This document shows positions 7,833-15,975 of a stretch of DNA of 64,000 nt, one piece after another (position 1 is the first letter of the stretch; each line of letters begins with the position of its first letter). A model generated the notes under the pieces. It searched no databases, was not told the origin of the DNA, and worked only from the letters and a program-made list of their open reading frames with translations. A program made the position numbers and the translations under genes. Origin of the DNA: JACVRW01 sp963835705 (GTDB taxonomy: Bacteria > Actinomycetota > Thermoleophilia > Solirubrobacterales > Thermoleophilaceae); NCBI GenBank assembly GCA_963835705.1, contig CAWIGR010000004.1, forward strand, positions 1 through 64,000. Reading direction: 5' to 3'.

Positions 7833-9440
7833 GTGCGCACACCCCAAGACATCCGCTACAGCGTCGCCAACCGGATCGAGACGTACGCGACCACGAACCT
7901 GAGCGGCCTATGGAACCTGGTTCAGCGCCTGCCGGTGGTCCACCGCCGAGTCAACCGGACCCTCATCGATCGGGCAATCCTCAAGATCCCGACTCGGCCA
8001 AATCCGCTGAGCACGATGGCCGCCTATACGTCCTGGGCCTCTCTCACCGACCGGACATATGACAGTCGCCACCTTCCACCTGCCGAGTCAGCACAGCCAA
8101 GTCATCCCCCGGCGGAGGACGTGGCCGCGCTCTTTACCCGGCACGGGCAGATGACGCCTTGCGACAAGTCGACGGTGCTGTTTCCCTACTTCGCCGCGTG
8201 GTTCGTCGACGGGTTCCTCCGCAGCGAGCGCCCCAAGCGGGACCCCCACACCGAGGAGCTCGTGCGCGATCCCGATACGGGTGAGCCCGTCCGCGACGTC
8301 GCCAAGAACGAGTCCACCCACGAGATCGACCTGATCCAGATCTACGGGCTCAACGACGAGGTCACAAGGCAGTTGCGCGCGGGCGAAGGCGGTCTCCTTC
8401 AGTACCAGGTCATCGACGGAGAGGCGTATCCCCCCTTCCTCTACGAAGGCGGGCGCAAGAAGTTCGACAAGGTCAGCGTGGTACGCGACGAGCAGATCAC
8501 AGCCGATCAGCGGCGTCAGCTGTTCGCCGTGGGAAGCGACACGGGAAACCTGCAGCTCGGATTCGTGATGATGAACGTCCTCTTCCTGCGCGAGCACAAC
8601 CGCATAGCGCGGATGCTCGAGAAGGAGTACGGCTGGGATGACGAGCGGCTCTTCCAGACGACCCGCAACATCCTCACGGTGATCCTGATCAAGCTCGTGG
8701 TCGAGGAGTACATCAACCACATCTCCCCCTATCACGTGAAGCTGCTCGCCGACCCGACCGGCTTGCGCAACCCTCGCTGGTACCGGCAGAACTGGATGGC
8801 GATCGAGTTCAACCTGCTCTATCGCTGGCACAGCCTCGTACCCTCGAGCTTTCGCATCGCCGACCGCGATGTCGGCGTGAACGACACCCTCTTCAACACC
8901 GACATCGTCGTCGAGCGAGGTCTCGGCGGCTGCTTCGAGGATGCGTCGAACCAGCGTGCCGGGCGGGTCGGTCTGTTCAACTCTCCCCCAGAGGTGTGGC
9001 AGGCCGAGCTGGAGAGCGTCAGGCAGGCGCGCGCTGTGAAGCTTCGCCCATACAACGAGTACCGCCGGCTCGCCCGATTCCCTCGGGCGACGCGGTTCGA
9101 GGACATTTCGAGCGACCCGCAGGTCCAGCAGCGGTTGCGGGACGTCTTCGGCGACGTCGACGGCATCGAGTTCTACCCCGGTCTGTTCGCCGAGGATGTT
9201 CGGCGCAACGCCGTGCTTCCGCCACTCATCGGCCGGATGGTGGCGATCGACGCGTTCTCGCAGGCATTCACCAACCCGCTGCTCTCCGCGCGGGTCTTCA
9301 ACGCCGAGACGTTCTCGCCGCTCGGCTGGAACCTGATCCGCACAACAAAGACCCTGTCCGACCTGGTGCATCGCAACGTCCCAAATCGCGCGCGCCCCCT
9401 AGAGGTGACGATGACACGCTCGGACTGGGTCCGGACCTGA
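7833..9440 (+). CDS. Animal-type haem peroxidase (cyclooxygenase-like)
   Basis: This is a bacterial member of the An_peroxidase superfamily, related to prostaglandin synthase and alpha-dioxygenase; it probably oxidises fatty acids or a similar substrate with haem. Diagnostic segments are FLREHNRIARMLEKEYGW, NLLYRWHSLVPSSFRI (the region carrying the YxWH proximal-His motif of cyclooxygenases) and RPYNEYRRLARFPRATRFED. No transmembrane segment is evident. The frame is open from an ATG at 7647, but the GTG at 7833 has an SD (GGAAGGAG) while the first 62 codons read poorly, so 7833 (535 residues) is preferred. The gene ends 8 bases before the left att repeat of the island, so it is chromosomal. 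Confidence 0.85.
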   Translation: MRTPQDIRYSVANRIETYATTNLSGLWNLVQRLPVVHRRVNRTLIDRAILKIPTRPNPLSTMAAYTSWASLTDRTYDSRHLPPAESAQPSHPPAEDVAALFTRHGQMTPCDKSTVLFPYFAAWFVDGFLRSERPKRDPHTEELVRDPDTGEPVRDVAKNESTHEIDLIQIYGLNDEVTRQLRAGEGGLLQYQVIDGEAYPPFLYEGGRKKFDKVSVVRDEQITADQRRQLFAVGSDTGNLQLGFVMMNVLFLREHNRIARMLEKEYGWDDERLFQTTRNILTVILIKLVVEEYINHISPYHVKLLADPTGLRNPRWYRQNWMAIEFNLLYRWHSLVPSSFRIADRDVGVNDTLFNTDIVVERGLGGCFEDASNQRAGRVGLFNSPPEVWQAELESVRQARAVKLRPYNEYRRLARFPRATRFEDISSDPQVQQRLRDVFGDVDGIEFYPGLFAEDVRRNAVLPPLIGRMVAIDAFSQAFTNPLLSARVFNAETFSPLGWNLIRTTKTLSDLVHRNVPNRARPLEVTMTRSDWVRT

Positions 9441-9448
9441 CGGTGGCT

Positions 9449-9492
9449 ATGGGCCGGGGTGGGTTCGAACCACCGACCGACGGATTACGAGT
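9449..9492. repeat. Left attachment-site repeat (displaced tRNA-Met 3' half)
   Basis: A copy of the tRNA-Met T-arm, variable loop and anticodon arm, identical to 15976-16019 except at one base inside the anticodon (minus strand CGT instead of CAT). It lacks the D-arm and the 5' acceptor strand, so it is not a tRNA gene. Confidence 0.85.
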
Positions 9493-9576
9493 TGTCCTGG
9501 AGCGCCTCGTTGTCGGTCGGTTTGGCTTGGGTATGCGGAGTTGGCTCGGGTCGCTGGGGTCAGATTTGCCGAGTCG

Positions 9577-9599
9577 GGGACACGGTTCGGGACACGGTT
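9577..9599. repeat. Tandem GGGACACGGTT repeats, possible integrase arm sites
   Basis: GGGACACGGTT occurs twice, one base apart, just inside the left end. The right end (about 15888-15916) has GGGACA twice, near ACACGGTTCT. Arm-type sites near both ends would suit a tyrosine integrase; this is inference. Confidence 0.35.
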
Positions 9600-9652
9600 T
9601 CGCGGTGACGCCGATGCCAATCCGTTCCTCCGGCCTCCGTGCGCCACCGGCC

Positions 9653-10316
9653 TCAGACCTCGGCGCTCCGAAACCGGAGTTCGTCGACGCTGGGCTCCCG
9701 ATTGGGGAACCGGTCGGTGACCTCCCATGGTCGATCTCCAAAGACGGCGGCGAGGATGATCTCAAGCCATGCCGGTCGTAGGTTGAGCGGGCTCACGCGG
9801 AGGTAGACCTCCTCGAGCGTCTCGACAACCTCCATCGCCACTCCGATCTGCGTGCTTCCTCCGATCGAGGCTGACTGCTCAGCCTCTGGCTGTTCCTTCG
9901 CTTGTTCCATCAGGCGAGGAACGACCCTCATTACCTGCTCGACGAACCGCCGCCCGCGGTCCTTCTCGAGCGCCGCGTAGTCGTCGAGGGTCGGCAGAAG
10001 TCGACCCTCCAAGTCCAGCTGCTTGAAGTACGGAAAGGCGTCCTCTGGCTCGCCCGATCGGTGGAGCCCGTACGCGAGTAGCCAAACGACCTTGTCGTCC
10101 GGGTCGTACCAGGTCGCCCCTCGATGATCGTGGCCCCGCGACAGCCGGGGCAACGCCGAGGCCCGCGTAATTCGCCGGTAGGTTCCGGCTCCGGCCCGCT
10201 CCTCGGTGGCGCCCTCCCAGCGAAATCCCTATCCGCTTTTGCAAATCGCGCAGAGCGAAAAACTCAGGGAGCGGCTGGGTCTCGGCGTCGACGTCGGACG
10301 GCGCCCGTTCTGACAG
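9653..10316 (-). CDS. Uncharacterised island protein, one frame break
   Basis: After correcting one apparent inserted base near 10225, the product is about 220 residues. It starts near SERAPSDVDAETQPLPEF and continues FFALRDLQKRIG, FRWEGATEERAGAGTYRRIT, then WYDPDDKVVWLLAYGLHRSG and a long Glu-rich helical C terminus. The start codon is unclear; CTG at 10316 is the first candidate after the upstream stop. The gene lies 12 bases downstream of the copper-storage gene in the same direction, so the two probably share a transcript. The Trp/Tyr-rich core is unlike any family I can name. Function unknown. Confidence 0.5.
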
Positions 10317-10328
10317 CCTGTGTTCCGT

Positions 10329-10730
10329 TCAGCCGATCGATTCGAGCAAGTCGCTGCATGCCTGCTCGCAGCGGCTGCACACCTGGGCGCAAATTCGGCA
10401 GTGCTCGTGGTGCTCGGCGTGGCGCTCGCACTCCTCGCGACAGGCGCCGCATGTCACCACGCAGGCCTCAACCGCTGCGCGGACAACGCCGACGTCGGAT
10501 TCGGTCTGGCGGGTCACGATGCGGCCGGTGGACTCGCAAAGGTCGGCGCAGTCGAGACAAAGGCGAATGCAGCGCACCAGCTCCTGCAGGTCGCTCTCGC
10601 CGAGGTCGGCATCGGCGCAGCTCGTACACGTGGCGGCGCAGTCGATGCAGGCCTCGACACAGCGCACGACCACATCGCGATCGCGGCTGGCTGGCCGCGG
10701 ATGCGTCTCGAGCATCTCTCGGATCGTCAC
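10329..10730 (-). CDS. Four-helix-bundle copper-storage protein (Csp/DUF326-like)
   Basis: This is a 133-residue Cys-rich protein of the Csp family, whose members bind many Cu(I) ions inside a four-helix bundle. Cysteines recur in helical CxxC-type spacing: CVEACIDCAATCTSCAD, CIRLCLDCADLCEST, CVVTCGACREECERH and CRICAQVCSRCEQACSD, one cluster per helix. There is no signal peptide, so it would be cytosolic (Csp3-like). The GTG at 10730 is chosen because GAAGGAGG lies just upstream; an ATG at 10748 is the alternative. It is cargo on the tRNA-Met island. Confidence 0.85.
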   Translation of the reverse strand: MTIREMLETHPRPASRDRDVVVRCVEACIDCAATCTSCADADLGESDLQELVRCIRLCLDCADLCESTGRIVTRQTESDVGVVRAAVEACVVTCGACREECERHAEHHEHCRICAQVCSRCEQACSDLLESIG

Positions 10731-10780
10731 TTTCCCTCCTTCAGACATCGCGTGGGCGAGACAGAGGATGACCGCCGCGT

Positions 10781-11518
10781 TCAGTCCGGGTACTCGTCCT
10801 TGCGCCAGGCGCGGGGCTCCTCAGGCTCCGGCTTCGGGGTGCGCGCGAGCAGGAACGAGTGGTATGGCGCGACGAACGGGTCGGGCGCCGACACGGTGTA
10901 GGTGTGGTACACGGTTCCGTTGTCGCGCGCGAAGGCGATGAAGCTCGGGTTCTCGCGCAGGCCGTCCTCGAGCCTGGCGCCGACCTGCCGCCCCCACTCC
11001 TGAAGCCACTCGGGCGGATCGGCGAGTATCTCGTTGACCTCGGGGATCTCACGCGACTGCTCCGGGGTGAGGGCGAGCCCAAACTCGAACGGAAACTCCG
11101 TTCCGTTGGTCGAGACGTACGGGAACTGCCAGCCCATCCGTTCCTTGTAGGCGACGAGGCGGTCAATCGGCGCACGCGAGAAGCAGATCAGCGTCACGTC
11201 GCGGTGGGCCAGATGCAGGCGCGCGGCGTCCAGCTCATCGCCGAGGTTCGAGCACCCCGGGCAGGCGCCGAGCTCGTAATCAGGCCCATACATGATGTTG
11301 TAGGCGAGTAGCTGCGAGCGCCCGTCGAAGAGCTCAGCGAGCGGCTTCTTCCCGTCCTCGGTGTCGAAGACGTACTCCTTCTCGACCGGAACCCACGGGA
11401 GCCGGCGGCGCTGCTCGGTCACCTTGCGGCCCAGCTCGGCGTGCTCGGCCTCGAGCTTGGCGAGTTCATCGCGAGCCGCCTGCCATTCCTCCCGCGTTCC
11501 AGTCTTGCTCTCGGGCAT
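10781..11518 (-). CDS. DUF899 family thioredoxin-fold protein
   Basis: This 245-residue member of the DUF899 thioredoxin-like family has the N-terminal WQAARDELAKLEAEH helix, the strongly conserved RRRLPWVPVEKEYVFD and LFDGRSQLLAYNIMYGPDY. Then comes CPGCSNLGDEL, where the CxxC resembles a redox site, followed by VTLICFSRAPIDRL, and a YHTYTVSAPD segment near the C terminus. The family role is not settled; a redox function is inferred. The ATG at 11518 has an AAGGAGG SD. It is located on the island, next to the copper-storage gene and in the same direction. Confidence 0.8.
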   Translation of the reverse strand: MPESKTGTREEWQAARDELAKLEAEHAELGRKVTEQRRRLPWVPVEKEYVFDTEDGKKPLAELFDGRSQLLAYNIMYGPDYELGACPGCSNLGDELDAARLHLAHRDVTLICFSRAPIDRLVAYKERMGWQFPYVSTNGTEFPFEFGLALTPEQSREIPEVNEILADPPEWLQEWGRQVGARLEDGLRENPSFIAFARDNGTVYHTYTVSAPDPFVAPYHSFLLARTPKPEPEEPRAWRKDEYPD

Positions 11519-11745
11519 TGTGTGCCTCCTTCGGTCGTTGCTCACCCCAGCGTAGGCAGCTCTTCGATCGTCGGTCGCTGGCTGTCCACGCCCGTGTGTC
11601 AAGACCGACGCGCCGCGCCAAACTCATCGATGCCCCCACTGGCGTGCGCGTCCGCCCATCGCGCAACGCGGCAGCGCTTCCGTGGGGACGTCGTCGGGCG
11701 TCGGAACGACGCCCGGGTGCCGGCGTCCGATTGGCACTGCTGAAG

Positions 11746-11964
11746 CTAGCGGCGCTTCTTTCGCCCCTCGCGATACAGCTCAGATAGCACGCCCACGGCT
11801 GCCCGGTCCGCGTTCTCGGCGACCGACCGCCCGGGTCGAGCTTTCCGCTTCTCGTGGGCGGCTTCTGGGGTCTCTCCGAGAGACTCCGGTCGGCTGAGCA
11901 CGCGCCACAGCCAGCGCGGCATCCGGAACTCGCCACCCCACGCCTCCGGCGCTCGATTGGACAC
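11746..11964 (-). CDS. Small basic protein, function unknown
   Basis: This 73-residue open frame starts at a GTG (11964) preceded by CAGGAG. A shorter version would begin at an ATG at 11922 (MPRWLWRVLSRPESLGETP). The C terminus is a charged helix ending SELYREGRKKRR. No family is recognised, and it lies within the island. The 227 bases between this gene and the DUF899 gene hold no feature I can support. Confidence 0.4.
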   Translation of the reverse strand: MSNRAPEAWGGEFRMPRWLWRVLSRPESLGETPEAAHEKRKARPGRSVAENADRAAVGVLSELYREGRKKRR

Positions 11965-12128
11965 CTCGCGGCTCCTGTCGGTCTTCCTGATTCTAGGTCG
12001 CGTGGGGTCCGCCCCGCAACGCGAGGTGGAGCTCGCGCCGCCGAGGCGCGCCACCCGCGAGAACGGTGGCCGACATGCCGCTACTCGCGCGAAGCGGAAG
12101 GGCCCGCCGTCGCAGAGGGGACGACCGG

Positions 12129-12338
12129 CTAAGCAGGCACGTTCGCGTACCAGCGCACGCGCGCGTCGTCGTTGGGACGGCGGCAGCGCATCGTGAGACC
12201 CTCGTAAGGATCGTTCCGGCCACGGCAGCGGAAGCGGAACACCTGCCGATTGATCACGCCGTCCCGGCGGTAGCGCACGGCCCTCGTCCGCACCACGTCA
12301 CGCGCCTTCGTACATCCAACGCCGTAGGCCGCGATCAC
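12129..12338 (-). pseudogene. Fragment of a Cys-containing extracellular-type domain
   Basis: About 69 codons from a GTG, open a little further upstream (PAELPEAECCNSIYGGD) to a stop. The pattern VGCTKARDVV, then FRFRCRGRND and YEGLTMRCRR, then VRWY resembles a small disulphide domain common in secreted actinobacterial proteins, where a signal peptide normally precedes it. No signal peptide or plausible start is present here, so it is probably the 3' remnant of a longer gene on the island. Confidence 0.4.
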
Positions 12339-12406
12339 GTCGCCGCCGTAGATGGAGTTGCAGCACTCTGCCTCCGGGAGCTCTGCCGGTCAGGACGTCA
12401 GGTCCC

Positions 12407-13230
12407 TCAGAGGCCGGTCTGGCGGAGGAAGTCGATCACCTCCTGGGCGCAGCGCTCCGGGTCGTCTTCGAAGAGGAAATGGCGGACGCCCCCGAGCAAC
12501 ACGAGCGTGGATTCAGGAATCTCGCGCGCGAACCGCGACGCGTAGTCGACCGGGATGTACTCGTCCCCCTGGCCCCAAAGAATCAGCGCCGGCACGCCCA
12601 GTGCCGCGAGCCTTTCTGGTAGGGCTCGAGCTCGTCGAGGTCGAAGGAGCGATAGAGCTCGAGCATGCCGCGGCGGCCTTCGGCGGTGGTGAACGCCTTC
12701 CAATACTCGTCGAGCGTGCGCTCGTCGAACTCGCTGGAGGCCTCCTCCATTAAGGTGGCGAACCCCTCCCGGGAGAGGCTGTCCATGAGCGCCTCGCCCT
12801 GGATCGGGGTTCGCATCGTCTTCGCGATCTCGATCCAATCGATGTCGGGAAAGAATCCCGTGTTGGTGATCACCAGGCCCGCGACGGCGTCCGGCTGATC
12901 GCATGCCCAGCGCAGGCCTATCAAGCCGCCGGTGTCGTGGACGATCAGCACGACCTGGTCGAGCCCGATCTGGTGGCGGAAGCGGTCGACCGCGTCGACA
13001 TGGTGTTCGAAGGTGCCTGGCGGATCGGGCGGCGAATTTCCGAAGCCGGGTAGATCCGGCGCCACCGCTCTACGTCCCACCGAGGCGAGGGCGGGAAGCA
13101 GATGACGCCACATATACGAGCTCTGCGGCCACCCGTGAATGCAGAGCACAGGCAAACGATCCGACACCTGCGTGGGCTCCGTCTCCCGGTAGGCGATCCC
13201 GCCTACGCGCTTGAGCGCCACCTGCGGCAC
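12407..13230 (-). CDS. Haloalkane dehalogenase-like alpha/beta hydrolase, one frame break
   Basis: This alpha/beta-hydrolase has about 274 residues after correcting one apparently missing base near 12615. The oxyanion region is HGWPQSSYMWRHLLPAL and the nucleophile elbow is VLIVHDTGGLIGLRWA. Asp in place of Ser at the elbow marks haloalkane or fluoroacetate dehalogenases, which hydrolyse C-halogen bonds through an aspartyl ester. After the break the C terminus continues ALGVPALILWGQGDEYIPV (acid residue region) and LLGGVRHFLFEDDPE (catalytic His). The substrate cannot be predicted. Cargo gene of the tRNA-Met island. Confidence 0.75.
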
Positions 13231-13321
13231 GCGCTCACCCTACCCACACCGCCCGAGTGAGCTCCGCCAGATTCCGACGAACCAGCCAGACCGCCGCTTC
13301 CCCATGCGAGCAAGAGGGCTC

Positions 13322-14029
13322 TCAGGCTCGGATGCTCAGTCCGGCGCTCGCGGAGATCATCGGCGGGCGCCGGTTGTGGACTGTGTCGATGATCTCCGCG
13401 GTGTCGATGCCGTCGAGATAGACCGACGTCACGCCGAGGTTGACGTGGCCGAGCTGGCGTTGGATCACCTTCAGCGAGACACCTTCGCGGGCCATCTCGA
13501 CGGCGTGGGCGTGGCGCAGCTGGTGGGGAGCGAAGCGGCGCCGCACCCCTGCCTTCGTTGAGATCCGGCGCAGGTGGTTGCGCGCAGCTGCAGGCGTCCA
13601 GGGCCTCCCGCGCGTCTGGCCATCGATCACGCAGAACAGCGTCCCGACCGGCATCTCGAGCCGGTGCGCGAGCCACGGCTGGAGTTGATCGAAGCGCCAG
13701 TTGTCCATGCCGACCTCGCGCCGCTTGCCACCCTTGCCTTGGCGAACCAGGATCGAGCCGCGGCCCGGATCGAGGTCTGGTTCCGTCAGCGCCATCGCCT
13801 CGCCGATCCGAAGTCCCGCTCGCCAGAGGACCACGATCAGCGCGCGCAGCCTCAAGCCGTGGTCTGTCTCGCCCGCCCTGCGCATGACGGCGACGATCTC
13901 TTCGACCCGAGGTGGGTCGGGCGGGTAACGAAACCCCTTGTTGCGCGGCGGACGACCTGCATGGAAGCCCGGCAGCGTTGCCGGCGAGCGCCGGCGCCCC
14001 GCGGCGTCGAGGAGCTGAAGCGTGTACAT
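13322..14029 (-). CDS. Tyrosine recombinase, mainly catalytic domain
   Basis: This 235-residue phage-integrase-family protein has a complete catalytic set: Arg in WRAGLRIGEAM, Lys in GKGGKRREVG, His/Arg in PHQLRHAHAVEM, His in LGHVNLGVTS and the nucleophile Tyr in VYLDG. Only about 45 residues precede the catalytic domain, so the usual core-binding domain is short or missing. The ATG at 14029 follows GAGGGAGG. It is distinct from the broken integrase at the tRNA end and may have belonged to another element nested in or captured by the island. Confidence 0.85.
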   Translation of the reverse strand: MYTLQLLDAAGRRRSPATLPGFHAGRPPRNKGFRYPPDPPRVEEIVAVMRRAGETDHGLRLRALIVVLWRAGLRIGEAMALTEPDLDPGRGSILVRQGKGGKRREVGMDNWRFDQLQPWLAHRLEMPVGTLFCVIDGQTRGRPWTPAAARNHLRRISTKAGVRRRFAPHQLRHAHAVEMAREGVSLKVIQRQLGHVNLGVTSVYLDGIDTAEIIDTVHNRRPPMISASAGLSIRA

Positions 14030-14092
14030 CAAACCTCCCTCGTAGAACAGCCTCGTCGGGCCGGCCTACCAGGTCCGTCCGAGGTTTCGTAT

Positions 14093-14098
14093 TACAAT
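14093..14098 (+). promoter_or_regulatory. -10 box TACAAT of a leaderless promoter (toxin-antitoxin pair)
   Basis: TACAAT ends 6 nt before the GTG of the toxin frame at 14105 and no SD lies between. It diverges from the recombinase gene. Confidence 0.5.
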
Positions 14099-14104
14099 TC
14101 TCTG

Positions 14105-14333
14105 GTGGAGATCCATCCGCGGCGCGCAAGCACGGCATCGCCGAGGAGGACATCGAACACGCCATGAGACACGCGCTCGCCATCGACGACCAAGCGACGA
14201 CACCCGCCTCTATCTCGGCCGCCGTAGCGCGACCTCTCGAGGTCGTGACGATCGGCGCGACGACGGCTCCGAGCTCGTGATCCACGCGATGAAGATGCCG
14301 CCCAAGTACCGGCGGCTGCTCCCGGAATGCTGA
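14105..14333 (+). pseudogene. Toxin-like gene of a type II toxin-antitoxin pair, frame-broken
   Basis: The readable peptide is VEIHP, then (shift near 14117) KHGIAEEDIEHAMRHALAID, then (shift near 14192) TRLYLG and DDGSELVIHAMKMPPKYRR. The KHGI-EEDIEHA block with a VIHAM-PKYRRLL end is the pattern I associate with small RelE/BrnT-like proteins encoded just before a ribbon-helix-helix antitoxin. Two frame changes in 230 bases mean that it is either inactive or missequenced. Its stop lies 2 bases before the antitoxin ATG. Confidence 0.5.
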
Positions 14334-14335
14334 CG

Positions 14336-14617
14336 ATGGCGAAGAGGAAGAACTACGGCAGGACCGCCAGCGGCAAGCCGATCAGCGACGAGCTCGTCGA
14401 GCAGCTCGCCGACAAGGCCGAGGCGGGCTACGACGTCGACGAGACGCTCCGCCGCCGCGGCGGGCGTCCACCGATCGGCTCGGCCGCCGCCAGCGTCGAG
14501 TCGGTCCGACTCGACCCGGAGCTGCGCCAAGCGCTCAACAAGCGAGCCGAGCGGGACCACGAGACCACCTCCTCGGTGATCCGGAAGGCGCTACGCAAGT
14601 ACCTGCAAGTCGGCTGA
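14336..14617 (+). CDS. Ribbon-helix-helix (CopG-like) antitoxin
   Basis: This is a 93-residue antitoxin candidate. The C-terminal half has the RHH fold signature: the VESVRLDPELRQALNKRA strand and first helix, then HETTSSVIRKALRKYLQ as second helix. The N-terminal half (KPISDELVEQLADKAEAG, GRPPIG) is the part that usually binds the toxin. RHH antitoxins dimerise on operator DNA and autoregulate. An ATG at 14327 in the same frame overlaps the toxin end and is an alternative start. The intact antitoxin next to a broken toxin is a common stable remnant. Confidence 0.75.
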   Translation: MAKRKNYGRTASGKPISDELVEQLADKAEAGYDVDETLRRRGGRPPIGSAAASVESVRLDPELRQALNKRAERDHETTSSVIRKALRKYLQVG

Positions 14618-14659
14618 CCACGGCCGAGCCGACAGTTCGTCTGTGGACAGCGACGTCCT

Positions 14660-14673
14660 CGAGAGCGCTCTCG
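14660..14673. repeat. 14-bp perfect palindrome CGAGAGCGCTCTCG
   Basis: An exact palindrome between the convergent antitoxin and integrase genes. It may act as a termination hairpin or protein site; no U-tract follows. Confidence 0.3.
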
Positions 14674-14744
14674 CATCCATGGTGAACGGAGAAGTGCGGC
14701 ATTCGGCTCTCCCATCGGAACTGGCCCCAAGGGCGAGACAGAGT

Positions 14745-15916
14745 TCAGTGGAGCGGCCCGACGGCTGCGCCGACATCCGACTGAAACGCGGCCGACAGGC
14801 GTCGCGCTGCATCCTTGCGCGGCTTGTAAGCCAGGTACTTCTGCGTGGTCGCCAGGTCGGCGTGGCCCGTCCATTCCATGACCTCGCGCGGGTCCGCGTG
14901 CCGGATCGCGTGGGTGCCGAAGGTGTGCCGCAGGTCGTGGAAGCGGAGCTGGCGGAGCTCGGCCCTCGACAGGGCGTGCTTGTATCGCTGGCTCAGGGAC
15001 TTGTAGCCCAGGTGGCGCCCGAGCGGGTCGCAGAAGCGAGGTCCTGGCCGCCGGTGAAGGGCTCGCCCTGCCCTAGTCCCGCCAGCGCCTGCGCGACCTC
15101 CTCGATCATCGGGACCGCCCTCCCCCGCCCGCTCTTCGGTGTTCCCTCCCCGCCGGCCGTCTAGTTGCGGCGCACGCGGATCGTGTCTGCCTCGAAGTCG
15201 ACGTCCTCCCAGCGCAGTACCAGGAGCTCCCCGAGCCGCAAGCCCGTGAAGGCCGCCGTGGGGTAGAGCGCGCCGTCCTGCTCGTTCTCCGCCGCACGGA
15301 TCGGGGCCATCACCTCCTCGCGTGAGAACACGTCGATCCCGGCTCGGCGCGGGAGCCGCGGGCGCTCGACCTGCGCGGCCGGGTTATGCGGCAGCCCGTA
15401 GATGCGCGCGGCTCGCTTGAAGATCCCGTGCAGCGTGACGAGGTACTTCTGCAGCGTCCGGTTCGAGGGTTTGCGCGCTCGGGTGAAGTCCGCCTTCCAT
15501 CGCTCGATCGCCTCGGTCGTGATGTCCTCGATCGGCTCGTCCCCGAAGGTCTCGCCGAGCACCCGGCTCATGTTGCGGTAGTCCTTGACGGTGCTCGGCT
15601 TGCACGCGCGCTCCTGCTCCACATACCGCAGCCACTCCTCGGCCGCCTGCGCGAACGTGACCCCCGTCCGAACCATGCCGGCCAGCTCGCCGCGGCGCGC
15701 CTCCGACAGCGTCTCGTCGAGCCACGCCTGCGCCGTTCGCTTGGTGAAGAAGCCCGCCGACGGGCGGCCGCGCTGCGTCCACGCCGGTCCGAGCTTCTTC
15801 TGAACCTGGCTCCCGTCCGGCAGCCGGTACTTCGCGTACCAAGCGGGCCCGCAGGCCCGCGAGGAGAGGGAGGGAGGGTGAAACCGTACACGGTTCTCGG
15901 GACATATTTGGGACAT
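14745..15916 (-). pseudogene. Tyrosine integrase of the island, inactivated
   Basis: This is a phage-type integrase of about 390 codons. The N terminus has an arm-binding-like segment (PAWYAKYRLPDGSQVQKKLG), a core-binding domain (GVTFAQAAEEWLRYVEQE, WKADFTRARKPS) and the first catalytic Arg (FTGLRLGELLVL). An in-frame TAG at 15161-15163 then interrupts it. Reading on, EGTPKSGRGRAVPMIEE follows, then a one-base deletion near 15038, then HDLRHTFGTHAIRH and TTQKYLAYKP, so His, Arg and the nucleophile Tyr survive in sequence. Nonsense codon plus frameshift indicates inactivation, unless both are sequence errors. It starts 60 bases from the tRNA-Met 3' end. Confidence 0.85.
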
Positions 15917-15975
15917 GCTTTGGAATCGGCACCAGCGTCAAACCCCAGAACATGCCGATTTCCAGCGCTTTCCCG

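Noticed and set aside
9449..9492. A second tRNA gene.
   Set aside because: Only the 3' half is present and the D-arm and 5' acceptor are missing; it fits an att repeat.
11965..12128. A gene in the space between the two small island genes.
   Set aside because: The open frames there are short and Arg-rich with no start signal.
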